Positions 18,011-27,739 of a stretch of 64,000 nucleotides of DNA are shown here, in pieces (the first letter of the stretch is position 1; each line of letters begins with the position of its first letter). The notes under the pieces were generated by a model. That model ran no database searches, had not been told where the DNA came from, and saw nothing but the letters and a program-made list of their open reading frames with translations. A program made the translations under genes and the position numbers. Source of the stretch: Salinilacihabitans rarus (GTDB lineage Archaea > Halobacteriota > Halobacteria > Halobacteriales > Natrialbaceae); NCBI RefSeq assembly GCF_024296665.1, contig NZ_CP100762.1, positions 1,922,001 to 1,986,000 on the forward strand, in the 5' to 3' direction.

Positions 18011-18808
18011 ATGACCGACACCCACGCGAACGGAGACGACGACGGATCGCCCGCCGACCGCCGCGCGGCCGTCCGCGAGCGCTACGGCGCCATCGCGAGC
18101 GACGACGGCGGCTGCTGTGGCTCGACCTGCTGCGACGACGCCGACGAACCCGGAAAGCCCGCCGCGGACCTCGGCTACGACCCCGCGGACCTCGACGCGG
18201 CGCCGGAGGGGTCGAACCTCGGACTCGGCTGTGGCAACCCGGTCGCCCTCTCGAACCTCGAACCGGGGGAGACGGTGCTCGACCTCGGCGCCGGCGGCGG
18301 CTTCGACTGCTTCCTCGCGGCCGAGGAGGTCGGCCCCGAGGGGCGCGTGATCGGCGTCGACATGACCCCGGAGATGGTCGAGCGCGCCCGGGAGAACGCC
18401 CGCGAGAGCCCCCACGGGAACGTCGAGTTCCGCCTCGGCGAGATCGAACACCTGCCCGTCGCGGACGGGTCGGTCGACGTCGTGATCTCGAACTGCGTGC
18501 TCAACCTCTCGCCGGAGAAACCCCGGACGCTCGCGGAGGCCTACCGCGCGCTCACCCCCGGGGGCCGGCTCTCGGTCTCGGACCTCGTGGCGACCGAACC
18601 GCTCCCCGAAGACCTCCGCGAGGACCTCGACGCCGTCGCAGCCTGCGTCGGCGGCGCGGCGACCGTCGCGGAACTGGAGGGGTGGCTCGCGGACGTCGGC
18701 TTCGAGGCGGTCGAGGTCGTCGAGGAGGCCGACTGGGACCGGGACGGAGCCGAGGACGTCCCGATCGTCTCGGCGCGGATCGAGGCGCGAAAGCCCGTCG
18801 ACGCCTGA
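18011..18808 (+). CDS. arsM: Arsenite S-adenosylmethionine methyltransferase
   Basis: A 265-residue SAM-dependent methyltransferase that converts arsenite to methylated forms. The Rossmann motif I VLDLGAGGGFD is at about 89-99 and motif II VIGVDMTPEMVERA follows. Three cysteines at positions matching the ArsM catalytic set are C74 (LGLGCGNP), C162 (SNCVLNL) and C212 (AACVGG). The N-terminus has extra CC pairs (35-36, 40-41) that might bind As(III). It is directly downstream of arsR (nine-base gap). Function assigned from motif and context; high confidence. Confidence 0.93.
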   Translation: MTDTHANGDDDGSPADRRAAVRERYGAIASDDGGCCGSTCCDDADEPGKPAADLGYDPADLDAAPEGSNLGLGCGNPVALSNLEPGETVLDLGAGGGFDCFLAAEEVGPEGRVIGVDMTPEMVERARENARESPHGNVEFRLGEIEHLPVADGSVDVVISNCVLNLSPEKPRTLAEAYRALTPGGRLSVSDLVATEPLPEDLREDLDAVAACVGGAATVAELEGWLADVGFEAVEVVEEADWDRDGAEDVPIVSARIEARKPVDA

Positions 18809-18815
18809 CGCCGAC

Positions 18816-19289
18816 TCACGCCCGCGGGTCGCGATCCGGGCCGGGGTAGTCGCCGCCCTCGACGGCCGCGTAGAGGCTCTCGGGGTCGAACAGGCGCGCG
18901 AACGCGTCCGGCGAGCGGACGCTCACCGACACCCGCGGCTGGAGCGTCAGCCCGGCCTTCACCGAGCGCAGGCCCTCGTCGAACGAGAGGAGGTGCGCCG
19001 CCGACCCGTGGTGGGCCGAGGCCAGCGCGGGGTGGTCGCCCGCGGGGTGGTCGGCGCGGACGCGCTCGCGGTCGAGGCGCGCGCGGTGGTCGGCGGCGAG
19101 GTCGGCGTCGGCGAGCGCGGCGACCAGCGCCTCGGTCTCGTCGAGCAGCGGGTCGCTCGCGACGAGTTCCACCCAGGAGTGCCGGCGGACGCGGTCGAGC
19201 GCCTCGCGGGCGGCGCCGCCGACGAGCAGGTCCGCCGCCAGCACGTCCGCGTCGGCGACGATGCGGGCGGGATTCGGCCGCTCAGGCAT
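18816..19289 (-). CDS. PIN-like domain protein
   Basis: A 157-residue acidic protein. The first strand IVADADVLAADLL carries an early Asp typical of PIN nuclease folds; a mid acidic region (DETEALVAALADADL) and a late DHPAGDHPALASAHHG then HLLSFDE supply the other conserved-looking acidic residues. PIN proteins are Mg-dependent ribonucleases, but the assignment rests on pattern only. Its ATG overlaps the stop region of a 35-codon gene by eight bases, which suggests translational coupling. A toxin-antitoxin role is possible but not shown. Confidence 0.65.
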   Translation of the reverse strand: MPERPNPARIVADADVLAADLLVGGAAREALDRVRRHSWVELVASDPLLDETEALVAALADADLAADHRARLDRERVRADHPAGDHPALASAHHGSAAHLLSFDEGLRSVKAGLTLQPRVSVSVRSPDAFARLFDPESLYAAVEGGDYPGPDRDPRA

Positions 19290-19389
19290 CGTCGCCCTCC
19301 CGTCGGCGCGCGAGTTCTTCGCGGACGGCGTCGAGCGAGACGTCGTACTCGTCGGCGCGGTCGAACAGGTCCCGCCAGCTTCGGCTCAT
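19282..19389 (-). CDS. 35-residue ORF overlapping the PIN-like gene
   Basis: A very small acidic, helical protein beginning MSRSWRDLFDRADEYDVSL and ending with the helix DAVREELARRREGDDA. It starts at an ATG at 19389 and its TGA overlaps the PIN-like ATG by eight bases. The heptad-like spacing of hydrophobic residues suggests an amphipathic helix. Size and position fit a small partner (for example an antitoxin-like peptide), but there is no direct evidence. Codon usage is like that of neighbouring genes. Confidence 0.6.
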   Translation of the reverse strand: MSRSWRDLFDRADEYDVSLDAVREELARRREGDDA

Positions 19390-19469
19390 GAGTGGACCGT
19401 GGCGCCCCGGCGGAAAAAGTCGGTCGTTCGGAGGGTCCCGGCCGGCCGACTCGCGGCCCGCGGGCGCGC

Positions 19470-20573
19470 TTACCGTTCGGTCGCCAACAGTCGGTGCGCG
19501 ACGGCCCCGAGGACGAACGCGACGCCGACGTTGCCGACCAGTCCGACGAGGCCGACGCCGACGACGACCGCGAGCGAGCGCGCGTCGGAGACGGCGCCGA
19601 GCGCCGTCCGGCCGAGTTCGAGGGCGACGACCGCAAGCAGGACGCCGAGGATGGCGAGCGGGAACGCGGCGAGGACCGCGCCCGCGGCGACGAGCGCGAG
19701 CAGGAGGTAGCCGACGCCGAGGATGACGTTCGCGCCGCCGGTCCGCGCGCCGAAGGCGTGCTTGCCCGCGAGGCCGCCGCTGCCGTGGCACATCGGGATG
19801 CCGCCGAACGGGACCGCCGCGAGGCAGGTGACGCCCATACTCTTCGAGAGGGCGTCCGGCGAGAGTCGCCGGTCGTAGAGGTCGTCACAGAGCAGCGCGG
19901 TCGCGATGGCCGCGTTCCCGACGGTCATCCCGAGTTGCGCGACGGTCCCTTCGACGGCGGCGACGCTGGCGGCGGGCGTTCCGGCCGGGAAGAGCGTCGC
20001 CTCGGGGAGTCGCGGCGCGGGGAGGCCGGCCGTCCGGAGCGCGACCGCCGCGCCGATGGCGAGGACGACGAGCGCGCTCGCCCGCCGGTGGCCGAGCAGA
20101 GTGAGCGCGGCGACGACCGCGAGGCCGCCGACCGCGACGGGGACGTCCGCGAGCGAGAGGTCGACGGCCGCCTCGAGCAACAGCAGCGCGACGGCGAACT
20201 GGACCCCGCGAACGACGGGGGCGCCGACGACGGCCTGAAGCCGGCCGACGAGGCCGAACCGGCCGACGACGAGCAGGGTCGCGCCCGCGAGCAGGCCCGC
20301 GGCGGCGAGTTCGGGGTACGAGAGGCTCCCGACGATGGCGAGGCCGACAAGCGCCTTCATCGGTTCGACCGACAGCGGCACCCCGTAGTGGAGCCCCCAG
20401 ACGATCTGGAAGACGCCGAAGCCGACGAGGACGTGCGGGAGCGAGACGCTCGTCGTCGCGGCGAGGGCGACCAGCAGCGGCAGGACCGTAATCGAATCCC
20501 CTAGCGCGCCCGTCAGTTCCGACGTCGAAAATTCGAGGTCCGGCCGCGTCTCCGTCGCCGACGAATGCGCCAT
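19470..20573 (-). CDS. MOT1-family molybdate/sulfate transporter
   Basis: A 367-residue polytopic protein with ten or more membrane helices. Two motifs recall the MOT1 branch of the SulP-related transporters: an N-terminal ELTGALGDSITVLPLLVAL and a mid-protein GGIPMCHGSGGLAGKHAFG. MOT1 proteins import molybdate in plants and algae; archaeal members are usually annotated as putative sulfate/molybdate transporters. It is an isolated gene next to the aldolase gene. Substrate cannot be fixed from sequence. Confidence 0.85.
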   Translation of the reverse strand: MAHSSATETRPDLEFSTSELTGALGDSITVLPLLVALAATTSVSLPHVLVGFGVFQIVWGLHYGVPLSVEPMKALVGLAIVGSLSYPELAAAGLLAGATLLVVGRFGLVGRLQAVVGAPVVRGVQFAVALLLLEAAVDLSLADVPVAVGGLAVVAALTLLGHRRASALVVLAIGAAVALRTAGLPAPRLPEATLFPAGTPAASVAAVEGTVAQLGMTVGNAAIATALLCDDLYDRRLSPDALSKSMGVTCLAAVPFGGIPMCHGSGGLAGKHAFGARTGGANVILGVGYLLLALVAAGAVLAAFPLAILGVLLAVVALELGRTALGAVSDARSLAVVVGVGLVGLVGNVGVAFVLGAVAHRLLATER

Positions 20574-20658
20574 GTACGCCGGATACGGCGGGGAACGGTT
20601 TCAGCGTTTCCCGTAATCCCTCGCGGTCGTCCCGGCGGCAGAGCGTAACTCCTTCCAG

Positions 20659-21534
20659 TTACTCCCGCTCCCCCAGCGCCGCATCGAGCAGCGCCTCGAC
20701 CTCGCGGGCGGCCGCGTCGTCGACGGGCGAGAGCGGGCGGCGCGGTCGGCCCGCTTCGAGCCCACGCAGCGAGAGCGCGGCTTTCACGCCGGGGACGCCG
20801 TAGCGGGCCGTGATCGCGCGGTTGAGTTCGACGAGCGAGGCGTTCAGGGCGCGGGCGCCCTCGCCGTCGCCGTCCCGGTGGCGCCGGAAGACCTCGCTCG
20901 CGCGTCCGGGGACGGCGTTCGCCAGCGCGAGGACGCCGCCGTCGACGCCCGCGTCGAGCGCCGCGGCGTAGACGCTGCCGCTGCCGACCAGCACCGAGAA
21001 GTCGGCCTCGGCCGTGAACCGGACGAGTCGCTGGACGGATTCGAGGCTGCCACTGGAGTCTTTGATCCCCGCGACGTTCGGGTGGTCGGCGAGGGACTCG
21101 ACCGTCCGGGGGTCGATCGCGTGGTCGGTGAACTTCGGCACGCTGTAGCAGTAGACCGGGACCGGCGACTCGTCGGCGAGGTCGCGGTAGTAGGCCGCGA
21201 GCGCGTCGTCGTCGACGCCGTAGTACGAGGGCGACACCACGAGCGCGGCGTCGGCGCCGGCCTCGGCGGCCCGCCGGGTCGTCTCGAAGGTCGGTTCGTA
21301 CCCCTCCCGGCCGGTCCCCGCGAGGATCGGGAGGTCGGTCGCCCCGGCGACGGTCTCGACGACGGCGACGCGCTCGTCGGTCGAGAGCGCGGGGGCCTCG
21401 CCGGTCGAGCCGCAGGGCACGAGGAAGTCGACGCCGGCGGCTTCGAGCCAGCCGGCGAGGTCGGCGAGCGCGCCGTGGTCGACGGCGCCGGAGTCGTCGA
21501 ACGGGGTCGCGAGCGGAACGCCAGTGCCGTGCAT
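20659..21534 (-). CDS. DHDPS/NAL-family aldolase, possibly 2-keto-3-deoxygluconate type
   Basis: A 291-residue class I aldolase. The Schiff-base lysine is K158 in GIKDSSG, the catalytic tyrosine is Y130 in YCYSVPK, and the carboxylate loop is GSTGE at 42-46. The family includes dihydrodipicolinate synthase (dapA), N-acetylneuraminate lyase and 2-keto-3-deoxy-(phospho)gluconate aldolase. Classical DHDPS has a second Thr where this protein has Ser (GTTGE versus GSTGE), so dapA cannot be assumed. A kdgK-type kinase gene is elsewhere in the window (49284-50237). The ATG at 21534 follows a TATA-like gctttag at leaderless distance. Confidence 0.85.
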   Translation of the reverse strand: MHGTGVPLATPFDDSGAVDHGALADLAGWLEAAGVDFLVPCGSTGEAPALSTDERVAVVETVAGATDLPILAGTGREGYEPTFETTRRAAEAGADAALVVSPSYYGVDDDALAAYYRDLADESPVPVYCYSVPKFTDHAIDPRTVESLADHPNVAGIKDSSGSLESVQRLVRFTAEADFSVLVGSGSVYAAALDAGVDGGVLALANAVPGRASEVFRRHRDGDGEGARALNASLVELNRAITARYGVPGVKAALSLRGLEAGRPRRPLSPVDDAAAREVEALLDAALGERE

Positions 21535-21628
21535 GGGCCCGGATTCGAGCGCGGGGGCTAAAGCGTGGTGGGGTCGCGGCGAGACGCGTACCAGTACCGC
21601 TAAGGCCGTCCGGCGGGACCGTCAGGCC

Positions 21629-22654
21629 GTGAGCGACCTCGGAAAGATCGACCGGCAGTTCTTCGACCGCCACGTCGCCCCGCGGCTGGGAGCCGACCGG
21701 GCGGACGTCGCCCTCGGGCCGCGCCACGGCGTCGACTTCGGCGTGCTCGACGTCGGCGGCGAGGCCGTCGTCGCCGCGACCGACCCGCTGTCGATCCTCC
21801 CCGCCCTCGGCTTCGAGCGCGCCGCCCGGTTCGCGCTCGACCTGATCCTCGCCGACGTGGCCGTCAGCGGGATTCCGCCCTCGCACCTCTCGATCTGTTT
21901 CACCCTGCCGCCGGAGATGACCGACGCGGAGTTCGCGACCGTCTGGGAGACGATCCACGAGGAGTGTGCCGACCTCGGCGTCGCGGTCGTCACGGGCCAC
22001 ACCGCCCGCTACGCCGGCTGTTCGTACTCGTGGATCGGCGGCGCGACGGTCCTCGGCGTCGGCGACCACGACGCGATCGTCCGGCCCGACGGCGCCCGCG
22101 AGGGGGATCGGCTGGTGTTGACGACCGGCCCCGCCGCCGAGGCGGTCGGCCTCCTGACGACGCTGTTCGGCGACGAGATGGCCCTCCCCGAGTCGACGCT
22201 CGACGACGCCCGCGAGCGCCTCGACGACGTCTACGCCGTCCGTGACGCCCTGACGGCGGCCGCCGCGGGGCCGGTGACCGCGATGCACGACGTCACCGAG
22301 GGCGGCCTCGCGGGCGCGCTGAACGAGATGGCCGACGGCGCCGGCGCGCGGTTCGTCGTCGACCGCGGGGCCGTCCCGGAGCGACCGGGCGTCCGCGAGG
22401 TCTGCGAGTACCTCGACATCGACCCGTGGCGGGCGACGAGTTGCGGTTCGCTGCTCGTGGCCGTCGACCCGGCGGGCGTCGACGACGTGCTGGCGGCGCT
22501 GGCCGACCGGGGCACCGTCGCCGCGGAGATCGGCCGCGTCGAGGCCGGGTCGGGCGTCTACGCCGACGGCGAGCGGGTCGAGCGCCCGGACGTCGACCCC
22601 TCGTGGGAGGCGTACGCCGAACTCGCGGGCGAGGCGAGCGAGAGCGGCGAGTAG
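21629..22654 (+). CDS. PurM/HypE-like (AIR synthase-related) protein, copy 1
   Basis: A 341-residue member of the PurM/SelD/HypE/ThiL ATP-binding superfamily. The N-terminal half has [19 protein letters not shown] then [11 protein letters not shown], the DVAVSGIPPSHLS substrate-ATP region, and [18 protein letters not shown]; the C-terminal half has MHDVTEGGLAGALNEMA. No SelD Cys/Sec site is visible at the N-terminus. It is probably HypE-like (COG0309), but no other hydrogenase maturation gene is present. A closely related copy follows at 22716. The start GTG at 21629 is at leaderless distance from gctaagg near 21600. Confidence 0.8.
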   Translation: MSDLGKIDRQFFDRHVAPRLGADRADVALGPRHGVDFGVLDVGGEAVVAATDPLSILPALGFERAARFALDLILADVAVSGIPPSHLSICFTLPPEMTDAEFATVWETIHEECADLGVAVVTGHTARYAGCSYSWIGGATVLGVGDHDAIVRPDGAREGDRLVLTTGPAAEAVGLLTTLFGDEMALPESTLDDARERLDDVYAVRDALTAAAAGPVTAMHDVTEGGLAGALNEMADGAGARFVVDRGAVPERPGVREVCEYLDIDPWRATSCGSLLVAVDPAGVDDVLAALADRGTVAAEIGRVEAGSGVYADGERVERPDVDPSWEAYAELAGEASESGE

Positions 22655-22715
22655 CGACCCGCACGAGACAGAGGGTACCACCACGGATTTGTACCACGGA
22701 AGAATACCTTCGGGT

Positions 22716-23756
22716 ATGGACGAGTTGGGAAAGGCCGACCGCGAGTTCTTCGACGAGCACATCTACCCGAACCTCGGGGCCGACCGGGCGGACGTCGCCC
22801 TCGGGCCGCGCCACGGCGTCGACTTCGGCGTGCTCGACGTCGGCGGCGAGGCCGTCGTCGCCGCGACCGATCCCGTCTTCGTCATGCCGTCGCTGGGCTT
22901 CGAGCGGGCGGCGTGGTTCGCCTTCCACATCCTCGTCAGCGACGTCGCGGTCTCGGGGCTGGCGCCCTCGCACCTCAGCGTCGACTTCAACCTCCCGCCG
23001 GAGATCACCGACGCGGAGTTTGCGACCGTCTGGGAGACGTTCGACCGCGAGGCCCGCGACCTCGGCGTCGCGATCGTCACGGGACACACCGCCCGCTACG
23101 CCGGCTGTAACTACCCGATGGTCGGCGGCGCGACCGCGATCGCCGTCGGCGACCACGACGACCTGATCCGCCCCGACGGCGCCCGGCCGGGCGACCGCGT
23201 CGTCGTCACCAAAGGCCCCGCGATCGAGGCGACCGGCCTCATGGCCATCCAGTTCGCGGACCTGCTGGCCGACGACCTCGGGGGAGCGACGCTCGAAGCG
23301 GCGCAAGACCGCTTCTACGACATGAGCCCGGTACGGGACGCGCTGGTCGCCGCTGAGGCCGGCGACGGCGCCGTCACCGCGATGCACGACGCGACCGAGG
23401 GCGGCGTCCACGGCGGCCTCGTGGAGATGGCCCGCGCCGCGGGCGTCGGGATGACGGTCGAGCGCGACCGGATCCCCGTCCGCGACGGGGTTCGGGAGGT
23501 CTGTGACGCGGTCGGCATCGACCCGTGGATCTCCATCAGCGAGGGGACGCTGCTGGCGACGGTGGCCCCCGACGGCGTCGACGCCGTCCTCGCCGCGCTG
23601 GAGGCCGAGGGGGTCCCGGCGGCCGAGGTTGGCGAGGTGACCGAGGGCGGGGGCGCGGTCGTCGACGGCGACCCGATCGACCACCCCGACACCGACCCCT
23701 TCTGGGGCGCCTTCGAGGAGCAGATGGCGCGGCTCCGGGAGGTGAGCGAGGAATGA
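22716..23756 (+). CDS. PurM/HypE-like (AIR synthase-related) protein, copy 2
   Basis: A 346-residue paralogue of the 21629 gene: both share the identical run [19 protein letters not shown] and [11 protein letters not shown], and differ in the substrate half ([32 protein letters not shown]). The PurM fold binds ATP and phosphorylates or activates a carbonyl or carbamoyl group in known relatives. Its stop overlaps the thiD-thiN start by an ATGA, which ties it to thiamine metabolism, although the substrate is unknown. ATG at 22716 ([12 protein letters not shown]) aligns with the start of copy 1. Confidence 0.82.
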   Translation: MDELGKADREFFDEHIYPNLGADRADVALGPRHGVDFGVLDVGGEAVVAATDPVFVMPSLGFERAAWFAFHILVSDVAVSGLAPSHLSVDFNLPPEITDAEFATVWETFDREARDLGVAIVTGHTARYAGCNYPMVGGATAIAVGDHDDLIRPDGARPGDRVVVTKGPAIEATGLMAIQFADLLADDLGGATLEAAQDRFYDMSPVRDALVAAEAGDGAVTAMHDATEGGVHGGLVEMARAAGVGMTVERDRIPVRDGVREVCDAVGIDPWISISEGTLLATVAPDGVDAVLAALEAEGVPAAEVGEVTEGGGAVVDGDPIDHPDTDPFWGAFEEQMARLREVSEE

Positions 23757-25048
23757 GGCGGCCCGCGCCCGACGCGCGGCCGGTCGCGCTCACGGTCGCC
23801 GGCAGCGACTCCGGCGGCGGCGCCGGGATACAGGCCGACCTCCAGTCGATGGCCGCCCACGGCGTCTTCGGGACGAGCGCGGTCACGGCCGTCACGGCCC
23901 AGAACACCCGCGGCGTCGACTCCGCGCACGTCCTGCCGCTCGAAGAGATCGAGGCCCAGATCGAGGCGGTACTCGGGGACTTCGACGTCGCGGCGGCCAA
24001 GACCGGCATGCTCGCGACCGCGCCGGTCGTCGACCTCGTCGCCGAGCGGGTCGCCGACGCCGACGTCCCGGTCGTCGTCGACCCCGTGATGGTCGCCGCC
24101 TCCGGCGACCGCCTGCTCGACGCGGACGCCGAGCGCGCCTACGAGGGGCTGATCGCGGACGCGACGCTGGTCACGCCGAACGCCGACGAGGCCGAGGTGC
24201 TGACCGGGGTCGCCGTCGAGGACGACGCGAGCGCCCGCGAGGCCGGCGAAGCGATCCGCGAACTTGGCGCCGACGCCGCGCTCGTCAAGGGCGGGCACGT
24301 CCCCGGCGACGCCGTCAGGGACGTGCTGGTCGCGGCCGACGGCGTCGAGATATTCGAGCACCCCCGCGTCGAGACCGACGCCACCCACGGCTCCGGCTGT
24401 ACCCTCTCGGCGTCGATCGCCGCCCGCCTCGCCCGCGGGGAGGCCCTCGCGGACGCCGTCGAGGCCGCGACCGCCTACATGGAGCGGGCCGTACGCTACC
24501 ACTACGACGTCGGCGAGGGGCCGGGCGCGGTCAACCACCTCGTCGGCCTCCGGAACGACGCGGCCCGCGAGCCGACGGCCGAGGCCGTCCGTGAGGCCGT
24601 CGACCGCCTCGCCGACGTCGACGTCGCGGCGGTGATCCGCGAGGGCGGCACGACCGTCGTCGGCGCCACCCCGTGGGCGGAGACCGTCGAGGAGGTCGCG
24701 GCCGTCGAGGGCGGCCTCGCGCGCACTCCCTCGGGCGTCCGTCCGAACGGGGACGTCCGCTTCGGCGCCTCGGACGACGTCGCCCGGACCCTGCTCGCGG
24801 CGCGCGAGGCGTTCCCCGACCGCCGGTTCGCCGCCGACCTCCGGGCCGGCGGGGACGTCCGGCGGGCGGTCGACGCCCTCGGCTGGGACGTCGCGGCGGC
24901 CGACGAGGCGCTCTCCGACCGGGCGGCGCCGCCCGTCGCCGTGTTCGACCGCGACGGCGACGGCGACGCGGGGACCGCGACGCTGCTCGCACGCGAGGCG
25001 GGGACGCTCGTCGAGCGGACGCTGGCGCTCTCCGACCGGGTTCGCTGA
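23753..25048 (+). CDS. thiDN: Bifunctional HMP kinase/HMP-P kinase and thiamine-phosphate synthase (ThiD-ThiN)
   Basis: A 431-residue fusion. The ThiD part (about 1-265) is a ribokinase-fold kinase with [15 protein letters not shown], the anion hole region [15 protein letters not shown] and [11 protein letters not shown]. The ThiN part (about 270-431) has [20 protein letters not shown] and a basic/acidic C-terminus. ThiN in archaea joins HMP-PP and HET-P to thiamine phosphate, replacing ThiE. The start ATG overlaps the stop of the HypE-like gene by four bases (ATGA). A T-run (25072-25076) lies just after the stop. Confidence 0.93.
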   Translation: MRRPAPDARPVALTVAGSDSGGGAGIQADLQSMAAHGVFGTSAVTAVTAQNTRGVDSAHVLPLEEIEAQIEAVLGDFDVAAAKTGMLATAPVVDLVAERVADADVPVVVDPVMVAASGDRLLDADAERAYEGLIADATLVTPNADEAEVLTGVAVEDDASAREAGEAIRELGADAALVKGGHVPGDAVRDVLVAADGVEIFEHPRVETDATHGSGCTLSASIAARLARGEALADAVEAATAYMERAVRYHYDVGEGPGAVNHLVGLRNDAAREPTAEAVREAVDRLADVDVAAVIREGGTTVVGATPWAETVEEVAAVEGGLARTPSGVRPNGDVRFGASDDVARTLLAAREAFPDRRFAADLRAGGDVRRAVDALGWDVAAADEALSDRAAPPVAVFDRDGDGDAGTATLLAREAGTLVERTLALSDRVR

Positions 25049-25101
25049 TCGTCGGCGCCGGACGGGTGGCTTTTTGTGAGGGCGGATCGTCACCCCGTCG
25101 C

Positions 25102-25425
25102 ATGGTCGAGAGTCCGTTCGACGTCGAGATTCGCGTCGGCGAGGTGCGAGACGCCGAGGCGTTCCCGGAGACGAACAAGCCGGAGATGGTCAAACTGCGG
25201 GTCGACCTCGGCGGCGAGGCGGTGCAGTCGGCGGCGCAGTTGGGCTACCACCACGACCCCGACGAACTGGTCGGCGAGCAGGTGCTGTGCGCGACGAACC
25301 TCGGGAGCGTCCGGATCGCGGGCTTCGAGTCCGAGGCCCTGACCGTCGGCGTCCCCGGCGACGACGGCAACCCGGTGCTGGTGACCCCCGAGGAGGGGGT
25401 GCCGCTGGGGGGCGCGCTGTACTGA
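25102..25425 (+). CDS. CsaA-like tRNA-binding-domain protein
   Basis: A 107-residue OB-fold protein resembling the stand-alone tRNA-binding domain (CsaA/Trbp111 type). It begins [24 protein letters not shown] (the characteristic RVG segment) and has a central [25 protein letters not shown]. CsaA acts as a molecular chaperone in bacteria; the archaeal role is undefined. It lies 53 bases after thiDN with a T-run between, so it is probably a separate unit. Confidence 0.9.
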   Translation: MVESPFDVEIRVGEVRDAEAFPETNKPEMVKLRVDLGGEAVQSAAQLGYHHDPDELVGEQVLCATNLGSVRIAGFESEALTVGVPGDDGNPVLVTPEEGVPLGGALY

Positions 25426-25472
25426 CGGCCCCGGGAAGCCGCCGGGACGAGGAGTCGGACTGTCCAGTACAG

Positions 25473-25477
25473 ATATA
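25473..25477 (+). promoter_or_regulatory. TATA box for the amino acid permease gene
   Basis: AGATATACG is about 25-29 bases ahead of the ATG at 25502, fitting a leaderless transcript. Confidence 0.55.
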
Positions 25478-25501
25478 CGTCGGGCGGACCCACGTCCCAC
25501 C

Positions 25502-26923
25502 ATGGGCGAGCCGCCACCGTCGGCGACGGGGACCAACGTCGAGGGCGAGGCACCCCTGATCGAGCCGACGATCGAGACCGAAGAAGCGACGATCACCGAC
25601 GACGCCGAACTCGAGCGGACGCTCGGCCTCCCGGGCGGGCTGTCGATCGGGATCGGGACGATGATCGGCGCCGGCATCTTCGTCTTCCCCGGGATAGCGG
25701 CCGGGCAGGCCGGGCCGGCCGCGTCCGCGTCGTTCGCGATCGGTGCCGTCGTCGCCCTGCTGGTCGCGCTGCCGACGTCGGAACTCGCGACGGCGATGCC
25801 GAAAAGCGGCGGCGGCTACTACTTCATCTCCCGGGCGCTGGGGAGCCTCGCGGGGGCGGTCGTCGGGCTCTCGCTGTGGTTCGGCCTGGTGTTCGCGACC
25901 GCCTTCTACCTCGTCGGCTTCGGCTACTACGCCGTGGACACGCTGGCCGAGGTCGGCGTCGCGGTCGGCGAGGGCCCCGTCATCCCGATCGCGGTCCTCG
26001 CGGGCGCCGCCTTCGTCGTCCTGAACGTCACGGGGACGGAAAACGCCGCGAAGCTCCAGAACGGGGTCGTCGCGCTGTTGCTCTCGATCCTGGTCGTCTT
26101 CCTCACGGTCGGCGGCCTCGACGCGGTCGGCCTGATCGGCGAGCCGGCGACGCCCGAGCGGTTCGCGCCCTTCGGGCCGATGCGCGTGTTCACGACGGCG
26201 GCGCTCGTGTTCACCTCCTACCTCGGCTTCGCGCAGGTGGCGACCGTCGCGGGGGAGATGAAAGATCCCGGCCGGAACCTGCCGCTGGCGATGGTCGGCT
26301 CCGTACTCGTGGTCGGGGTCCTCTACGTGGCGACGATCTTCGTCGCGACGAGCGGGCTCGGGAGCGACACGCTCGGCGATCTCGGCGAGACGGCGATGGT
26401 CGAGGTCGGTCGCCACTACCTCGGCCCGGTCGGCGCGTTCGCCATCGTCTTCGGCGGCCTGCTCGCGACGATGTCGAGCGCCAACGCCTCCGTCCTGAGT
26501 ACCTCGCGGGCCATCTACGCCGTCTCGAAGGACGCCCTGTTGCCGCGGGGCGCGACCCGGATCAACCTCCGGTACGGGACGCCACACGTCGCGCTGGGGA
26601 TGGCCGGCGGCCCGATCCTCGTGTTGACCGCGACCGGGCGCGTCGAGTTGCTCGCGGAGGTCGCCTCGTTCCTGCACCTGCTCATGTACGGGCTGATGTG
26701 CGTCGCGTTGATCGTGTTGCGCCGGGACGAGCCGGAGTGGTACGACCCCGACTTCCGGGCGCCCGGCTACCCCGTCGTGCCGGCGCTCGGCGCGATCGCC
26801 AGCTTCGCGCTGATCGCGTTCATGCAACCGGGGTCGCGGTACGTCGGCGCCGGAATCGTCGTCGCGACCGCCGCCTGGTACGTCTACTACGCCCGGGACG
26901 TCGACCTGAAAGGGGCCCTCTGA
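25502..26923 (+). CDS. APC-superfamily amino acid permease
   Basis: A 473-residue protein with about 12 membrane helices after an acidic 45-residue N-terminal extension. The first helix carries the APC substrate loop [13 protein letters not shown]. Further family features are [14 protein letters not shown], a helix 6 unwound [11 protein letters not shown], and KDPGRNLP. It probably imports or exchanges amino acids by cation coupling. The Usp-like gene that follows 10 bases downstream is likely to be in the same transcript and may regulate it, an arrangement seen in haloarchaea. Substrate unknown. Confidence 0.92.
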   Translation: MGEPPPSATGTNVEGEAPLIEPTIETEEATITDDAELERTLGLPGGLSIGIGTMIGAGIFVFPGIAAGQAGPAASASFAIGAVVALLVALPTSELATAMPKSGGGYYFISRALGSLAGAVVGLSLWFGLVFATAFYLVGFGYYAVDTLAEVGVAVGEGPVIPIAVLAGAAFVVLNVTGTENAAKLQNGVVALLLSILVVFLTVGGLDAVGLIGEPATPERFAPFGPMRVFTTAALVFTSYLGFAQVATVAGEMKDPGRNLPLAMVGSVLVVGVLYVATIFVATSGLGSDTLGDLGETAMVEVGRHYLGPVGAFAIVFGGLLATMSSANASVLSTSRAIYAVSKDALLPRGATRINLRYGTPHVALGMAGGPILVLTATGRVELLAEVASFLHLLMYGLMCVALIVLRRDEPEWYDPDFRAPGYPVVPALGAIASFALIAFMQPGSRYVGAGIVVATAAWYVYYARDVDLKGAL

Positions 26924-26932
26924 CCGACGATC

Positions 26933-27739
26933 ATGACACGCATACTCGTTCCACTGGCGATCCTCGAAGGTGAGTCGGTGTCGGCCGGTCTCGTCGACCT
27001 GCTCGCGCCGCTGGACGTCGTCGTCCTCGGCTACCACGAAGTGCCCGAGCAGACGCCGCCCGACCAGGCGCGACTGCAGTACGAAGAGCGGGCGACCGAC
27101 GCCCTCGCGGACGTCGCCGCGGAGTTCGACGGCGGGGGGACCGCGGAGTACCGGCTCGTGTTCACGCACGACCGCGAGCAGACGTTCGAGCGCGTCGCCG
27201 CGGAAGTCGGCGCCGACGCCTACGCCGTCCCGGGGGCGACCGGCCCGGTCGACCGGCTCCTCGTGACGCTGACCGGCGACGTCGCCGTCAGCCGGATCGT
27301 CTCGTTCGTCGCCACGCTGGTCGGCGACCGCGATATCGGCGTCACGCTCTTTCTGGCGACCGACGACGAACCCGGCGGCCGCGAGTTACTCGAACGGACC
27401 GCGGCACCGCTCGCCGACCGCGGCGTCGACGTCGGGACCGAACTGGCCGTCGACGAGCCGCCGCTGGAGGCGCTGCTCGACGCCGCGGTCGGTCACGACG
27501 CCATCGTCATGGGCGAGCGGGCGCCGTCGCTGCTCTCGCTCGTCTTCGGCGAGACGGCCGAGCGCGTCGCCGCCGAGTCCGTCGGCCCGGTGCTCGTCGT
27601 CCGGCGAGTCGAAGACGAGGAGGACGAGGAGGGCGAGGAGGCCGAGGAGGACGGAGAGGCCGAGGAGAGCGAGGAGCGCGGGCGGGACGAAGACGGGAAC
27701 GGACCCCGCGGTTCGGACCGGCCGTCGCCGGATCAGTGA
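26933..27739 (+). CDS. Usp-like protein paired with the permease
   Basis: A 268-residue protein with two Usp-like alpha/beta halves. The first half has MTRILVPLAILEGE and the motif VFTHDREQTFERVA; the second has HDAIVMGERAPSLLSLVFGETAE and VLVVRR. The last 40 residues are a Glu-rich, low-complexity tail. It lies ten bases after the permease gene. It is a paralogue of the convergent gene at 27733-28494, with which it shares the VFTHDR-Q-TFERVA motif. The usual Usp ATP loop is weak, so ligand binding is uncertain. Confidence 0.85.
   Translation: MTRILVPLAILEGESVSAGLVDLLAPLDVVVLGYHEVPEQTPPDQARLQYEERATDALADVAAEFDGGGTAEYRLVFTHDREQTFERVAAEVGADAYAVPGATGPVDRLLVTLTGDVAVSRIVSFVATLVGDRDIGVTLFLATDDEPGGRELLERTAAPLADRGVDVGTELAVDEPPLEALLDAAVGHDAIVMGERAPSLLSLVFGETAERVAAESVGPVLVVRRVEDEEDEEGEEAEEDGEAEESEERGRDEDGNGPRGSDRPSPDQ

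Noticed and set aside
20659-21534. dapA (dihydrodipicolinate synthase) as a firm call
   Set aside because: The catalytic residues are shared by the whole family, and the loop reads GSTGE rather than the GTTGE usual in DapA, so no gene symbol is given.
21629-23756. Selenophosphate synthase (SelD)
   Set aside because: The N-terminal Cys/Sec site of SelD is missing in both copies; the HypE/PurM-like label is safer.
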